DNA of 64,000 nt from Ascoidea rubescens DSM 1968 (taxonomy: Eukaryota > Ascomycota > Saccharomycetes > Ascoideales > Ascoideaceae). Made by a program: the position numbers and the translations under genes. The stretch covers positions 289,234-353,233 of the forward strand of contig NW_017962928.1 in assembly GCF_001661345.1 (NCBI RefSeq). Direction: 5' to 3'. Below are positions 28,858-37,467 of the stretch, piece by piece. Each line of letters starts with the position of its first letter. Within the stretch, counting starts at the first letter, position 1. Under the pieces are notes generated by a model. The model was given only the letters and a program-made list of their open reading frames with translations, was not told the DNA's origin and searched no databases.

Positions 28858-31125
28858 TTACCTATCATAAATGAAATCCAACTTAATCTCGGATTTCTCA
28901 CTATCACAGCTACCATATCCAAATATTCTTTTTTCTTTATCCTTTCCATTTATTTTTTGGCTCTTCGGAAAAATAAATCTACCAATTGGCGAAAAACTCA
29001 TGGGCGATTGTCCTTTCCTGCTTTCTTCGTTTTTTCTAATCTTCTTCACATCAACCTTACTATTACTACTTATACTTGAAAGCACTATTCCATCTTCCTT
29101 ATCGCTGCTCGTACTTCTACTATGGATATATTTAAACCCACACTTACTCTCCTCGAGTTTACTACCATCAAAACCGATACTTTCATTTTCTTCTTCCGTC
29201 ATTCCAATCTTTAAATCTTTAAGATTTGGCTCATTTGCTTCACCTTTAAAATATTTACTAAAATCTGCTATTCTTTGTTTCTTTTTCATTCTTTTCTTAT
29301 TCCTTATAATCGATGCCTTTGTTTTTTCATCATTGATAACTTTATCATTATTATTATTATTCTTCTTCTTAATGCCACTACTTGTTCCTGTCATATTCAA
29401 ACCGAAATTTTCAACTTGATCTTCCTTTAAGAAATTAAAATCTGTTAACGACTCAATACTCAAACTGTCAATTCCAGTTCTGATATGGTCAATTTTTTCA
29501 TTCATATCATCCATAAATTGGTTTACTTCTGTTAAATCCATACTGGTTCTTTCAACGCTTGGATTCATATTAACAATACCAATATCTCCACCAATCATAT
29601 TCAACCTTCTCTTCCCATCGACTGTATTAAAATTACCACCGCTATTGAATTTTGAAAAATATATGTTACTTTCGTTACCATTATTATTACTAACATCATC
29701 GTTGAATAAAGTATGATCCTCTTGTTTATTAATATCATTCCTAGAGTATGAATATAAATCCTCATTAAAACTTTCAAGAGAGCTAGATTCTAGTCCTGTT
29801 TCATTACTATTTTCTTCTACAAATACTTGATTATTACTTGGATAATTTCTATCAACAAAATATTCATTTTGTTGACCAATTTCTTGATTGTTGTTATCAT
29901 CATCATCATCATCATCATCATCATTATCTCGCCTTATGGGTATTGAACTTGCAATGTTTAAAGATCTTATAGTTCCCAATTCGTAATTAGCTGAAGTAGA
30001 CATATATAATGAAGCTAGATCATACTCGGAATTTGGATCCAATTCAAAATCAATGTAGTTGACACAGGTTTTCAAACTATTATCATTTGTAACTTGATTT
30101 TTTACCCCAATATTGCCATTGTTTAGAGAACATTTAGAACCATTAAAATCGCTAAAAGAATTATTGTCTGCATTAAAATTTGAAGTTGATGGTGGATCAA
30201 TTGACTGAAATAAATCCTGAATTCGAAGCTTACGCTTACTTTTGTGTTTTTGAGTATTGGAATAATGAGTCATATAATCATTGTAATCACTTTGCCGAAA
30301 CTTATCACTTTGAATTGTTTGAGTATTTCTGTCATTTGAGTAACAAAACCTTCTAGTTATAAAATTTTGTCTTTCCAGAAATGTAGAACTTCTTCTTGTT
30401 TTGTTCAAATTAGAGATTGATTTAGAAATTTCGCTATTGAACTCGCAACTATAAGAAATATTTTTGTTCAATTCTAAAGAAATATCTGGAGATTGTAAGC
30501 TGAAAGATCTTGATCGCCCATGGTGAAGCAATTTATCATATAATCGTTTTAACCTGTTCCTTCTACCAGTAAAACGAGGATTCTGACGATAACCATGAAG
30601 ATAATCGTACCTGTTTTTGTTTAATTTAAATGTTGAAGACTGTATACTTGATGATCTTCGAAAATCAGTGTCAACATGAGAGCCATAATTTTTAGAAAAG
30701 GAATGATGGGAATAGAATGAGTTTGATCTTTTAAAATGGTCCAGAATCTTTTGATTATCATTAAAAGAATCATTACCACCTGGTTTCAAATTCAATCTTG
30801 TCAATTCATTAAATATATTGGTTGCTGGATCGACAAATTTCTTCTCATCACTTGAGGAAATATCAAGTGAAAATAAATCAGTCTCTTTTGGAGAATTGGA
30901 TGAACAGAAAAAGGATAGAGCATCGCAATTAGTAGGAACAGAAAACGATGGACTAACTGAATCATCGTTGAAACTGTTTCTGTATTTTTTGAATGGTTTA
31001 ATATTAGATCTTTTTTTTCTACTTTGATTTCGTTTGGAAATGTTTATTGATGGTACTGTATCTTGATATTCAGTAACGGAAGGATGGACTCTTGTTGGTG
31101 TGATGAACGATTTAGTTAGGAACAT
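28858..31125 (-). CDS. Unknown Ser/Asn/Asp-rich protein with kinase-site clusters
   Basis: A 755-residue open frame starts with an ATG at 31123-31125. I do not recognise the family. Its composition is Ser, Asn, Asp, Lys and Arg-rich, with no membrane segment or enzyme motif. The N-terminal third has many basic-directed phosphorylation-type sites: KRSNSF, FRRSSS, RSRSFS and TRRSSTF. It also has basic patches such as GRRNRLKRLYDKLL. The middle holds a run of about ten Asp followed by Asn. The C-terminal third contains NEKIDHIRTGIDSLSIESL, an amphipathic stretch, and DFSKYFKG. The long single frame in AT-rich DNA and the protein-like composition support a real gene. A regulated scaffold or signalling protein is a guess. 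Confidence 0.7.
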   Translation of the reverse strand: MFLTKSFITPTRVHPSVTEYQDTVPSINISKRNQSRKKRSNIKPFKKYRNSFNDDSVSPSFSVPTNCDALSFFCSSNSPKETDLFSLDISSSDEKKFVDPATNIFNELTRLNLKPGGNDSFNDNQKILDHFKRSNSFYSHHSFSKNYGSHVDTDFRRSSSIQSSTFKLNKNRYDYLHGYRQNPRFTGRRNRLKRLYDKLLHHGRSRSFSLQSPDISLELNKNISYSCEFNSEISKSISNLNKTRRSSTFLERQNFITRRFCYSNDRNTQTIQSDKFRQSDYNDYMTHYSNTQKHKSKRKLRIQDLFQSIDPPSTSNFNADNNSFSDFNGSKCSLNNGNIGVKNQVTNDNSLKTCVNYIDFELDPNSEYDLASLYMSTSANYELGTIRSLNIASSIPIRRDNDDDDDDDDDNNNQEIGQQNEYFVDRNYPSNNQVFVEENSNETGLESSSLESFNEDLYSYSRNDINKQEDHTLFNDDVSNNNGNESNIYFSKFNSGGNFNTVDGKRRLNMIGGDIGIVNMNPSVERTSMDLTEVNQFMDDMNEKIDHIRTGIDSLSIESLTDFNFLKEDQVENFGLNMTGTSSGIKKKNNNNNDKVINDEKTKASIIRNKKRMKKKQRIADFSKYFKGEANEPNLKDLKIGMTEEENESIGFDGSKLEESKCGFKYIHSRSTSSDKEDGIVLSSISSNSKVDVKKIRKNEESRKGQSPMSFSPIGRFIFPKSQKINGKDKEKRIFGYGSCDSEKSEIKLDFIYDR

Positions 31126-31409
31126 TATTGAGCTTTCAATTAAAGGCTAGCAAAATACAAAAGCAGTTACTCAATTATCAATTCATAGCTGTTCTTGTTA
31201 AAACAACAATTTTAGATTAAAAGAACTGAAATGTGAAAATAGTTAATATTGCAATCATTTCTAAACAAGATTATTTACTGGATAGCATTATATAAAAGAG
31301 AGAAAGTGGTAGTAATACAACCACTGTTAGTATAAATGAAAAAAAAAAAAAATTACACAAATAAAGCAGGATCATCCATAAAACTGGTAGAAAAAGCCAG
31401 GTTTTGTTA

Positions 31410-32888
31410 TTAGTCATAATCAAGGTTGAGATTAAGAATAATATAATAAAACTTCAGAATAATTATATCAAATTCTTTTTTATCTTCTGTTGGGTCAGTG
31501 TTTAATAAGCCAGCAAGGAAGTGAACACTCATGTTCATGCCATTTTCTGTTGATATTGTGTTGATTAGAGATGTATCCGAATTTGCACTGATGTTTGCGC
31601 TGTTAACGAGATCAATAATTTTATAATAAGAATCAGGATTTGTGTTCATTTTATAGAAGCCTAGGTTTGATAATCTAACAGAGTGAGTTCTGGGCTTTCC
31701 AATTGATGAAGATAGGATTTTTTCCAAGAAACTTGTTTTTATGTCATTTGATTTTCTCCAGCCAATATTATAAATACTATTTAAGAACTGATCATTGATG
31801 ATTTGAGAGCGTAATTTATCGATAAAAGAAACAAAATCCCAAAGCGAGTCTTTTAAGTTATGATAATCATTGAATTTCAAGACAAATTGAACTAAAGAAA
31901 CATAACAACCATACAAGACATTTTCAGGTTGAGAGATTTCCGGTTTCCAATTTTTGGAATCTGATGCATAGGGTCTGAGGTTTAGTGGAATGGCAAAATC
32001 ATATAATAAATTCTTTTGTAGATTTTCGTCTGTGTTCTCAATTAGATAAGATGAGATTGCAATTAAGAAAGCGACTTGAATAAAAGAAGCCATTTTAAGT
32101 TTTTTTGATTTTAAGGTCGAGTTTAAGTTTCTGGATTGAGCCGAAGTTAAACGAAGTAATTTAATATATGATTTATACTCATAGTTATTTAGAACGTTGT
32201 TGAATTTAAAGATTTGATGATTTGATGGGGGAGTCATTGAACTTTTATATCCAGCTGGAGGTTCAATGTTGACAATTTGGTCTAATGATTTTGGAATTTT
32301 AGCTAATTGTTTGAAATCTCTATTAAATTCAAAAATATTTTGTGGAATCTTGGAATCGTCTTGTAAAGTGAATTGACCCTGGAGGATTTGGTCATGATAC
32401 GAATTCAAACGACTTAAAAATTGAGTAAAGAAATTCAAAGTGGAAATACCATCTAATAAATGATCACAAACAAAGCAAATAATATCTGAGTTTATAACCA
32501 ACACTTTCCAAACCGGGGTAGATTTCAGGTAGGCTTGATGAAACTGAAAGTTCAAATCTAAATAAGATAGCAAATCATCATTGATATCGGTCCAGTTATC
32601 ATTATCAATAAATTTAACAACATCATCAAATTTAATGGTATCAAAGGGTTTGAAGAAAAATAAATCATCCTCTATTATATCTGAAGATTTTTGCGATACC
32701 TTCAAGGCTAAATAAGAATTTTCAAAAACCAAATCTTGGATAATCCTATAGATTAAATATCTTGAATCGAGTTTCTCATTTAACTTGAGCGACAAGTTTA
32801 AGTTTCTTTGAAGTTTGCAGTTATTAAAAGCAACCCAAAAACTTTCATTGGTGCCAATTGGCCTTGTAAAGCTATCAATATCAGACAT
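31410..32888 (-). CDS. Alcohol acetyltransferase (ATF/AATase)-family protein
   Basis: A 492-residue protein similar to yeast alcohol O-acetyltransferases, which transfer acetyl from acetyl-CoA to alcohols, and to relatives such as Sli1. Supporting pieces are the N-terminal PIGTNESFWVAF-type entry, FVCDHLLDGISTLNFF near residue 143, and a later PLNLRPYASDS followed by YGCYVSLVQF. The active-site motif is normally HxxxDG. Here the reading is C141-D-H143-L-L-D146-G147, so His is only three residues before Asp and Asp sits at the usual His place. This may alter or abolish catalysis. The start ATG (32886-32888) is the first in frame. The exact substrate is not predictable. Confidence 0.72.
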   Translation of the reverse strand: MSDIDSFTRPIGTNESFWVAFNNCKLQRNLNLSLKLNEKLDSRYLIYRIIQDLVFENSYLALKVSQKSSDIIEDDLFFFKPFDTIKFDDVVKFIDNDNWTDINDDLLSYLDLNFQFHQAYLKSTPVWKVLVINSDIICFVCDHLLDGISTLNFFTQFLSRLNSYHDQILQGQFTLQDDSKIPQNIFEFNRDFKQLAKIPKSLDQIVNIEPPAGYKSSMTPPSNHQIFKFNNVLNNYEYKSYIKLLRLTSAQSRNLNSTLKSKKLKMASFIQVAFLIAISSYLIENTDENLQKNLLYDFAIPLNLRPYASDSKNWKPEISQPENVLYGCYVSLVQFVLKFNDYHNLKDSLWDFVSFIDKLRSQIINDQFLNSIYNIGWRKSNDIKTSFLEKILSSSIGKPRTHSVRLSNLGFYKMNTNPDSYYKIIDLVNSANISANSDTSLINTISTENGMNMSVHFLAGLLNTDPTEDKKEFDIIILKFYYIILNLNLDYD

Positions 32889-34084
32889 TTGTCAAGAAAT
32901 CAATTCAAAAAGGAAAGAAAGAGCAGCAATTAATAGCACAGTAGTCTCAAGCTAACTGGGAATCGCAAATAAATAAGAACAAATTGAAGCCAAGTGGAAT
33001 AAAAAGATAAAAACATATCGATATTTATACCTCCACTCGGAAGAGAATTACCATAGATATCACACTATTATCAGATAATATCAATCAACCTTTTTAAGAT
33101 GCTTTTGATCAACACCAAATTCTTATATTTTACTGAAAGCGTCTCACTGAATTGGTACGGATCAGAGCCACCAGAGAGGGAGACATGTTTATGCTGTATC
33201 ACGCATGCTCCAGAGCAACGGCAGTGTAGTCCAATCACATCCGAGATTGCTGAAAGCCGGAACTGATTGAAGCTCGAGTTTCAATCCAAATTTTCGACCC
33301 AGTGTTTCTGAGAGAAACATGCTGATCGAGGGTGGAATTTTAATCGGAAACCCGTTTTATCGGGGATTACTAATTTCAGGCAAGCACGGATATTTCTCTC
33401 TTCCATTTTCACTTTGGAGCTCTCCTGCTCAGCACGTCTACACTACTTTTTCTGCACGTTTGGATTCAGGACGGATTCTGGTTTCAGAGGGTTTTCCCGC
33501 CTCACGGAGCAGACAGCCGTGCTTCCGCTGCGATAAGAAACCTGTACTCACGTGCGCAGGATCTCTGTTTTCTGTTTTTGTGATTGTGGCGCACTTTCTG
33601 CACCCAAAAAGCTCGAAACTATTGTTCTCCAGCCCACAATGCTCAAACTGTTCATTAGAGCATATTTCGCAGTTGATTTGTCAATTGAGTAATGTGGTAA
33701 GATTCTTGGGGTATGATGGAAAGCGCATTATTAATGCCAACTTCTCTTGATTATATTAGTAAGCTGGTTTTTTAGTTGTTTTATGGTTTCTACTGATTCT
33801 AATCTGATATCCAAAATTTGTTCTTCAATCGATAAACAAAATCCAATTGAAATGATAATGGCCACATATTGGCAAATTGATTTGGTTAGTTGAGGCAAAC
33901 CAACAAAATGAGTGAAGAATTTGAAAAAATATAAATAAAGATATTGTTCTGGTTTATTTTGTTTCTATTTGACAAAGAGCCTAACCACAAGCTTTTAATA
34001 TAATTGTGTTTACATTTATCAAATCAGTGATTTTTCAGCTTTATTTTATTTCTTTTTTCATCTTCTATTACAAACTTACCCGAA
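32889..34084. promoter_or_regulatory. Divergent upstream region of the acetyltransferase-like gene and OYE
   Basis: A 1.2 kb spacer with a GC-richer middle (about 33130-33700) and a CACGTG at 33549-33554. A 143-codon frame beginning with an ATG at 33319 crosses it. Its product has no recognisable family and its composition follows the GC-rich promoter DNA, so I do not call it a gene. AT-rich DNA precedes OYE. Confidence 0.45.
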
Positions 34085-35311
34085 ATGTCTGCGTCTCAAC
34101 TTAAATCATCAAATTTATTCAAACCTTTCTCAATATCCAAAAATGTGACTTTGAATCATAGAATTGTTCATGCTCCAACTACAAGACTTAGAGCCACAGA
34201 AGATTATGTTCCATCAGACTTGCAATTGCAATATTATGATGACAGATCTAAAATCCCCGGCACTTTACTCATTACTGAAGCTACTTATATTTCTGCAGAT
34301 TCAATTGGAATTCCTCATGTTCCAGGTATTTGGTCAGATCAACAGGTTCAAGCATGGAAAAAAATCGCTGATAAAGTCCATGAGAATCACTCTTATCTAT
34401 CTATTCAAATTTGGGCTTTAGGTAGAGAAGCAGATCCTGCTGTGTTAGCCTCAAAAAATGTCAAATACGTTTCTCCAATGGATGATATTTATCCCGATGA
34501 TATCAAAAAAAATTCTGCCATTGAGAATAATAACCCCTTAAAAGCATTAACAATACCTGAAATTAAACAATGGGTTCAAAAATTTGTCCAAGCTGCTGAA
34601 AATGCTGTCAAAGCCGGCATAGATATTATTGAACTTCATTCTGCTCATGGTTTTCTTATTGATCAGTTTTTTCAAGAAATTACTAACAAAAGAAGTGACA
34701 TTTATGGAGGTTCCATTGAAAATAGAGCTAGATTTTTGCTTGAAATTGTCGATGCAGTTATTGAAAAAATTGGTGATGCAAGTAAACTCGCACTTAGATT
34801 AGCTCCTTGGGCTAAGACCAGTGGCATGAATGGAATCACAGATGATTCAGCAACTTATCAAGCATATGTCTATGTTTTATCTGAATTGCAAAAGAGATCT
34901 GATAATGGCCATACTCTTGCTTACATTTCAATTGTTGAACCAAGAGTTAGTGGTCTCGATGATGTTGATGATCCAGATATTTACAAACTTAAATCAAACG
35001 ATTTTATATACACCCACTGGAAGGGTACAGTTCTCAGGGCAGGTGGTTATCTTAGAGATGCCCCTGATTATGGTTGGTTGCTTAAACATGTTAATCAAGA
35101 TAATAGAACTTTAATTGGAGTTGGAAGACACTTTCTCTCTAATCCAGATTTAGTTGATAGATTAAAAAATGGCTGGGAGTTAACCGATTATGATAGATCT
35201 ACTTTTTATATTCCTGCGATAAACAAGGGCTACAACAATTGGCCTTTATATAACACAACAAAAATAGTTGATGAGTCTGTTGAAAATCAAATTGCAGTTG
35301 CTCTTGCTTGA
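34085..35311 (+). CDS. OYE: Old yellow enzyme-family flavin oxidoreductase
   Basis: An FMN-dependent alpha,beta-barrel ene-reductase family member using NADPH. The 408-residue protein has NHRIVHAPTTRLRA, with the FMN-contacting Thr, then QIWALGREAD, NRARFLLEIVDAV and the phosphate-binding LIGVGRHFLSNPDLV. The substrate and flavin motif is IELHSAHGFLIDQF. Compared with Saccharomyces OYE1 (His191, Asn194, Tyr196) this copy has His185, His188 and Phe190. The His/His pair occurs in other OYEs, but Phe replaces the Tyr that donates the proton in ene reduction. The ATG at 34085 has AAA before it. No CTG codon was found. The natural substrate cannot be told from sequence. Confidence 0.93.
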   Translation: MSASQLKSSNLFKPFSISKNVTLNHRIVHAPTTRLRATEDYVPSDLQLQYYDDRSKIPGTLLITEATYISADSIGIPHVPGIWSDQQVQAWKKIADKVHENHSYLSIQIWALGREADPAVLASKNVKYVSPMDDIYPDDIKKNSAIENNNPLKALTIPEIKQWVQKFVQAAENAVKAGIDIIELHSAHGFLIDQFFQEITNKRSDIYGGSIENRARFLLEIVDAVIEKIGDASKLALRLAPWAKTSGMNGITDDSATYQAYVYVLSELQKRSDNGHTLAYISIVEPRVSGLDDVDDPDIYKLKSNDFIYTHWKGTVLRAGGYLRDAPDYGWLLKHVNQDNRTLIGVGRHFLSNPDLVDRLKNGWELTDYDRSTFYIPAINKGYNNWPLYNTTKIVDESVENQIAVALA

Positions 35312-35747
35312 TGCAATATAGGAAATTAGCTAGAATGAACACTCTCTTTTCTTATATATTCATTTTCATATGTTTTAAACCTCGATTTTGCTTATTTCCT
35401 TTAGAACAACTGAATTATTCGCAAAAAGAAATGAATTACACCTTCCTTACAAAATTTTTTGTAATGCTGTAGAATAGCACTTCAATCCTGCTGTCAATCG
35501 CCAGAATTCTTTGGTTATCCAACCCATTTCCAATCTCTTACTTCCTTTCTTCTGTTGCTGTTATAAGTCTTGATCCTTCGCTGCAATTGTACACCAGCCC
35601 CATGGTAACAGTGCCTTTCATTTCCCGTTTTCCCTGAGTTGCCGAAAAACTTGAAAACTTTGGATTTCCCTTCAGATTACAATTGGCAAATTCAGTTTCT
35701 GTTCTTTTCTATTCTTCTGGATCCACCTCCTCCAACTCACTCGTCAG
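35312..35747 (+). promoter_or_regulatory. Spacer upstream of the PBR1-like gene
   Basis: A 436-base stretch holding the OYE 3' end and a pyrimidine-rich leader of the next gene. A short inverted AAAATTTT-type stretch is at about 35452-35461. Nothing else was recognised. Confidence 0.4.
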
Positions 35748-37340
35748 ATGCCTCTTCACATTATAGGAACCATATTGGTAGAAGGAACTGATAAAGTTCC
35801 CTACTGGAACCAGATAAAAGCAATTACTCCTGTTGTTCTTAGTATCGCCTCTTTAAAGTACTATTTTGCTGGCGCTAGAAATAACTGGGAAAGGGATTTG
35901 CATGGGAAAGTTTATATAATAACAGGTGGAACTTCTGGTCTTGGGGCTTCATGTGCCAAAGAATTAGCTTCTAGAGGTGCTCAACTAGTGTTATTGGTTC
36001 GAAATTTAAAGGACCAATGGGTTATAGACTATATCGACGATCTACGAGAATCAACAAAAAATTTTCTAATTTATGCCGAGGAATGTGATTTAAACTCTTT
36101 ACACTCCATCAGAAAATTTGCTACGAAATGGTTAGATACAACTAGCATCAGGAGAATTGATGGTATTATATGCTCTGCAGCTGAATGTTTACCTAGAGGG
36201 AAATTTAGAAAATTATCAGAGGATGGCATTGAAAAACAAATTGCTATAAACTATCTAGCAAATTTCCATCTACTAAATTTGCTTTCTCCTGCTTTGAGGT
36301 CCCAACCTCCTGATAGAGATATTAGAATTATTATGATTTCCTGTTTGTCACAAGTATTTGGTAAAATTGATTTAAATGATATATTATGGGAAAAAAAAAG
36401 ATATCCAATTAATAAACCTTGGAAAGTTTTTGGTTCTTCTAAATTGATGCTAGGCTGTTTTGCTCAAGAACTACAAAGAAGGATTAACAAGTATGAAAGA
36501 AATGATAAATTGCCTTGTAACGTTTCTGTGAATGTTGTAAACCCGGGCATGATGAGATCTCCTTCAACAAAAAGATTCATTAGTTTCGGTACTTTGATAG
36601 GTTTGCTTTTCTATATTCTTATTTATCCACTATTATGGATTGTACTTAAATCCACTTATCAGGGTTCTCAATCCATTTTCTTCACCCTAATGAATGGTGA
36701 GCTTACTCACTCCAAAAAATTTCATTTTATTCAAGAATGTTCAATTGTCAATAAACAAAAGTTTTCAAGAAAGGAGTTAAATGATGAAGAATTGCAAAAA
36801 AAATTATTTGATAAGACTAAGGACCTTATTAAAGACATTGAAAAGAAATCTGCAATTGAAAGGAAAAAACAAAAAATTTTGCAAAATAAAAATAAACCCT
36901 TAAAAGAAAAGTTAAAATCAAAAAGCAATGCGAATAATCCCAGCGTTTTTAGTGAAATCTCAGATTTCAATCCTTATGGATCTGCTGATTATAATGCTCC
37001 GAGTGATGCTAATCAAGGTAAACTTGGGATTCCAAAGAACAAGCAAAACGTTTCTATTCTTGATACCAAAGAACTCGGAAACATTATGAAAGAGCCCCCA
37101 TTATTTAAAGATTTTAATATTTCCAATCCCACAAATGCTAAATCATCAACTTCGGAAAATAAGTATTTAAAGCAGTTGGACTTGAAGTATGAGAACAGTA
37201 GAAAAAAAATAGACGGAAATAATCAAGCTGGCCCTGAAGAGAAGAAAGACTCAACTAAAACAGGAAGCAGTTTTGTTGAATCAACTACCTCTGTTGATAT
37301 GAGTACGAATGCTCCCAGAATCAAGTCCCGGAAAGTTTAG
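35748..37340 (+). CDS. PBR1: Short-chain dehydrogenase/reductase-like protein, Pbr1 (YNL181W) type
   Basis: A 530-residue membrane-associated SDR-fold protein resembling the essential, poorly understood yeast Pbr1. WERDLHGKVYIITGGTSGLG carries the nucleotide-binding TGxxxGxG (59-66). An N-terminal hydrophobic stretch and a second at about 285-305 suggest membrane attachment. Two SDR signatures are altered. The NNAG position reads CSAA, and the catalytic YxxxK reads F228-G-S-S-K232, with Phe in place of Tyr. The Asn of INYLANFHLL and the PG motif (NVVNPGMMRSP) are kept. Residues beyond about 330 form a Lys/Ser/Asn-rich soluble tail. No CTG codon was found. Assignment to Pbr1 rests on the WERDLHGK context and general layout, so it is less certain than the fold. 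Confidence 0.75.
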   Translation: MPLHIIGTILVEGTDKVPYWNQIKAITPVVLSIASLKYYFAGARNNWERDLHGKVYIITGGTSGLGASCAKELASRGAQLVLLVRNLKDQWVIDYIDDLRESTKNFLIYAEECDLNSLHSIRKFATKWLDTTSIRRIDGIICSAAECLPRGKFRKLSEDGIEKQIAINYLANFHLLNLLSPALRSQPPDRDIRIIMISCLSQVFGKIDLNDILWEKKRYPINKPWKVFGSSKLMLGCFAQELQRRINKYERNDKLPCNVSVNVVNPGMMRSPSTKRFISFGTLIGLLFYILIYPLLWIVLKSTYQGSQSIFFTLMNGELTHSKKFHFIQECSIVNKQKFSRKELNDEELQKKLFDKTKDLIKDIEKKSAIERKKQKILQNKNKPLKEKLKSKSNANNPSVFSEISDFNPYGSADYNAPSDANQGKLGIPKNKQNVSILDTKELGNIMKEPPLFKDFNISNPTNAKSSTSENKYLKQLDLKYENSRKKIDGNNQAGPEEKKDSTKTGSSFVESTTSVDMSTNAPRIKSRKV

Positions 37341-37467
37341 TATACTATAAAATATTTATTTTTATATGTTTTAGACTCATCTTTTTTTTCCTTGAATATT
37401 ACTCAAAATAAAAAGCTAAAAAAAAAATCATTGATAAAAAATAATGTATCTAAACCATATTAACTTA

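Noticed and set aside
28871-29419. 182-codon hydrophobic plus-strand frame
   Set aside because: It is the antisense shadow of the Ser/Asn/Asp/Lys-rich minus-strand gene. Reverse reading of such codons gives Leu/Ile/Phe-rich false membrane proteins. The same explains the Ile-rich frame at 3247-3723.
33319-33750. A 143-codon frame starting with ATG upstream of OYE
   Set aside because: It lies in a GC-rich promoter patch, has no recognisable domain and its composition follows the local base content. Other GC-rich upstream regions give similar frames by chance.
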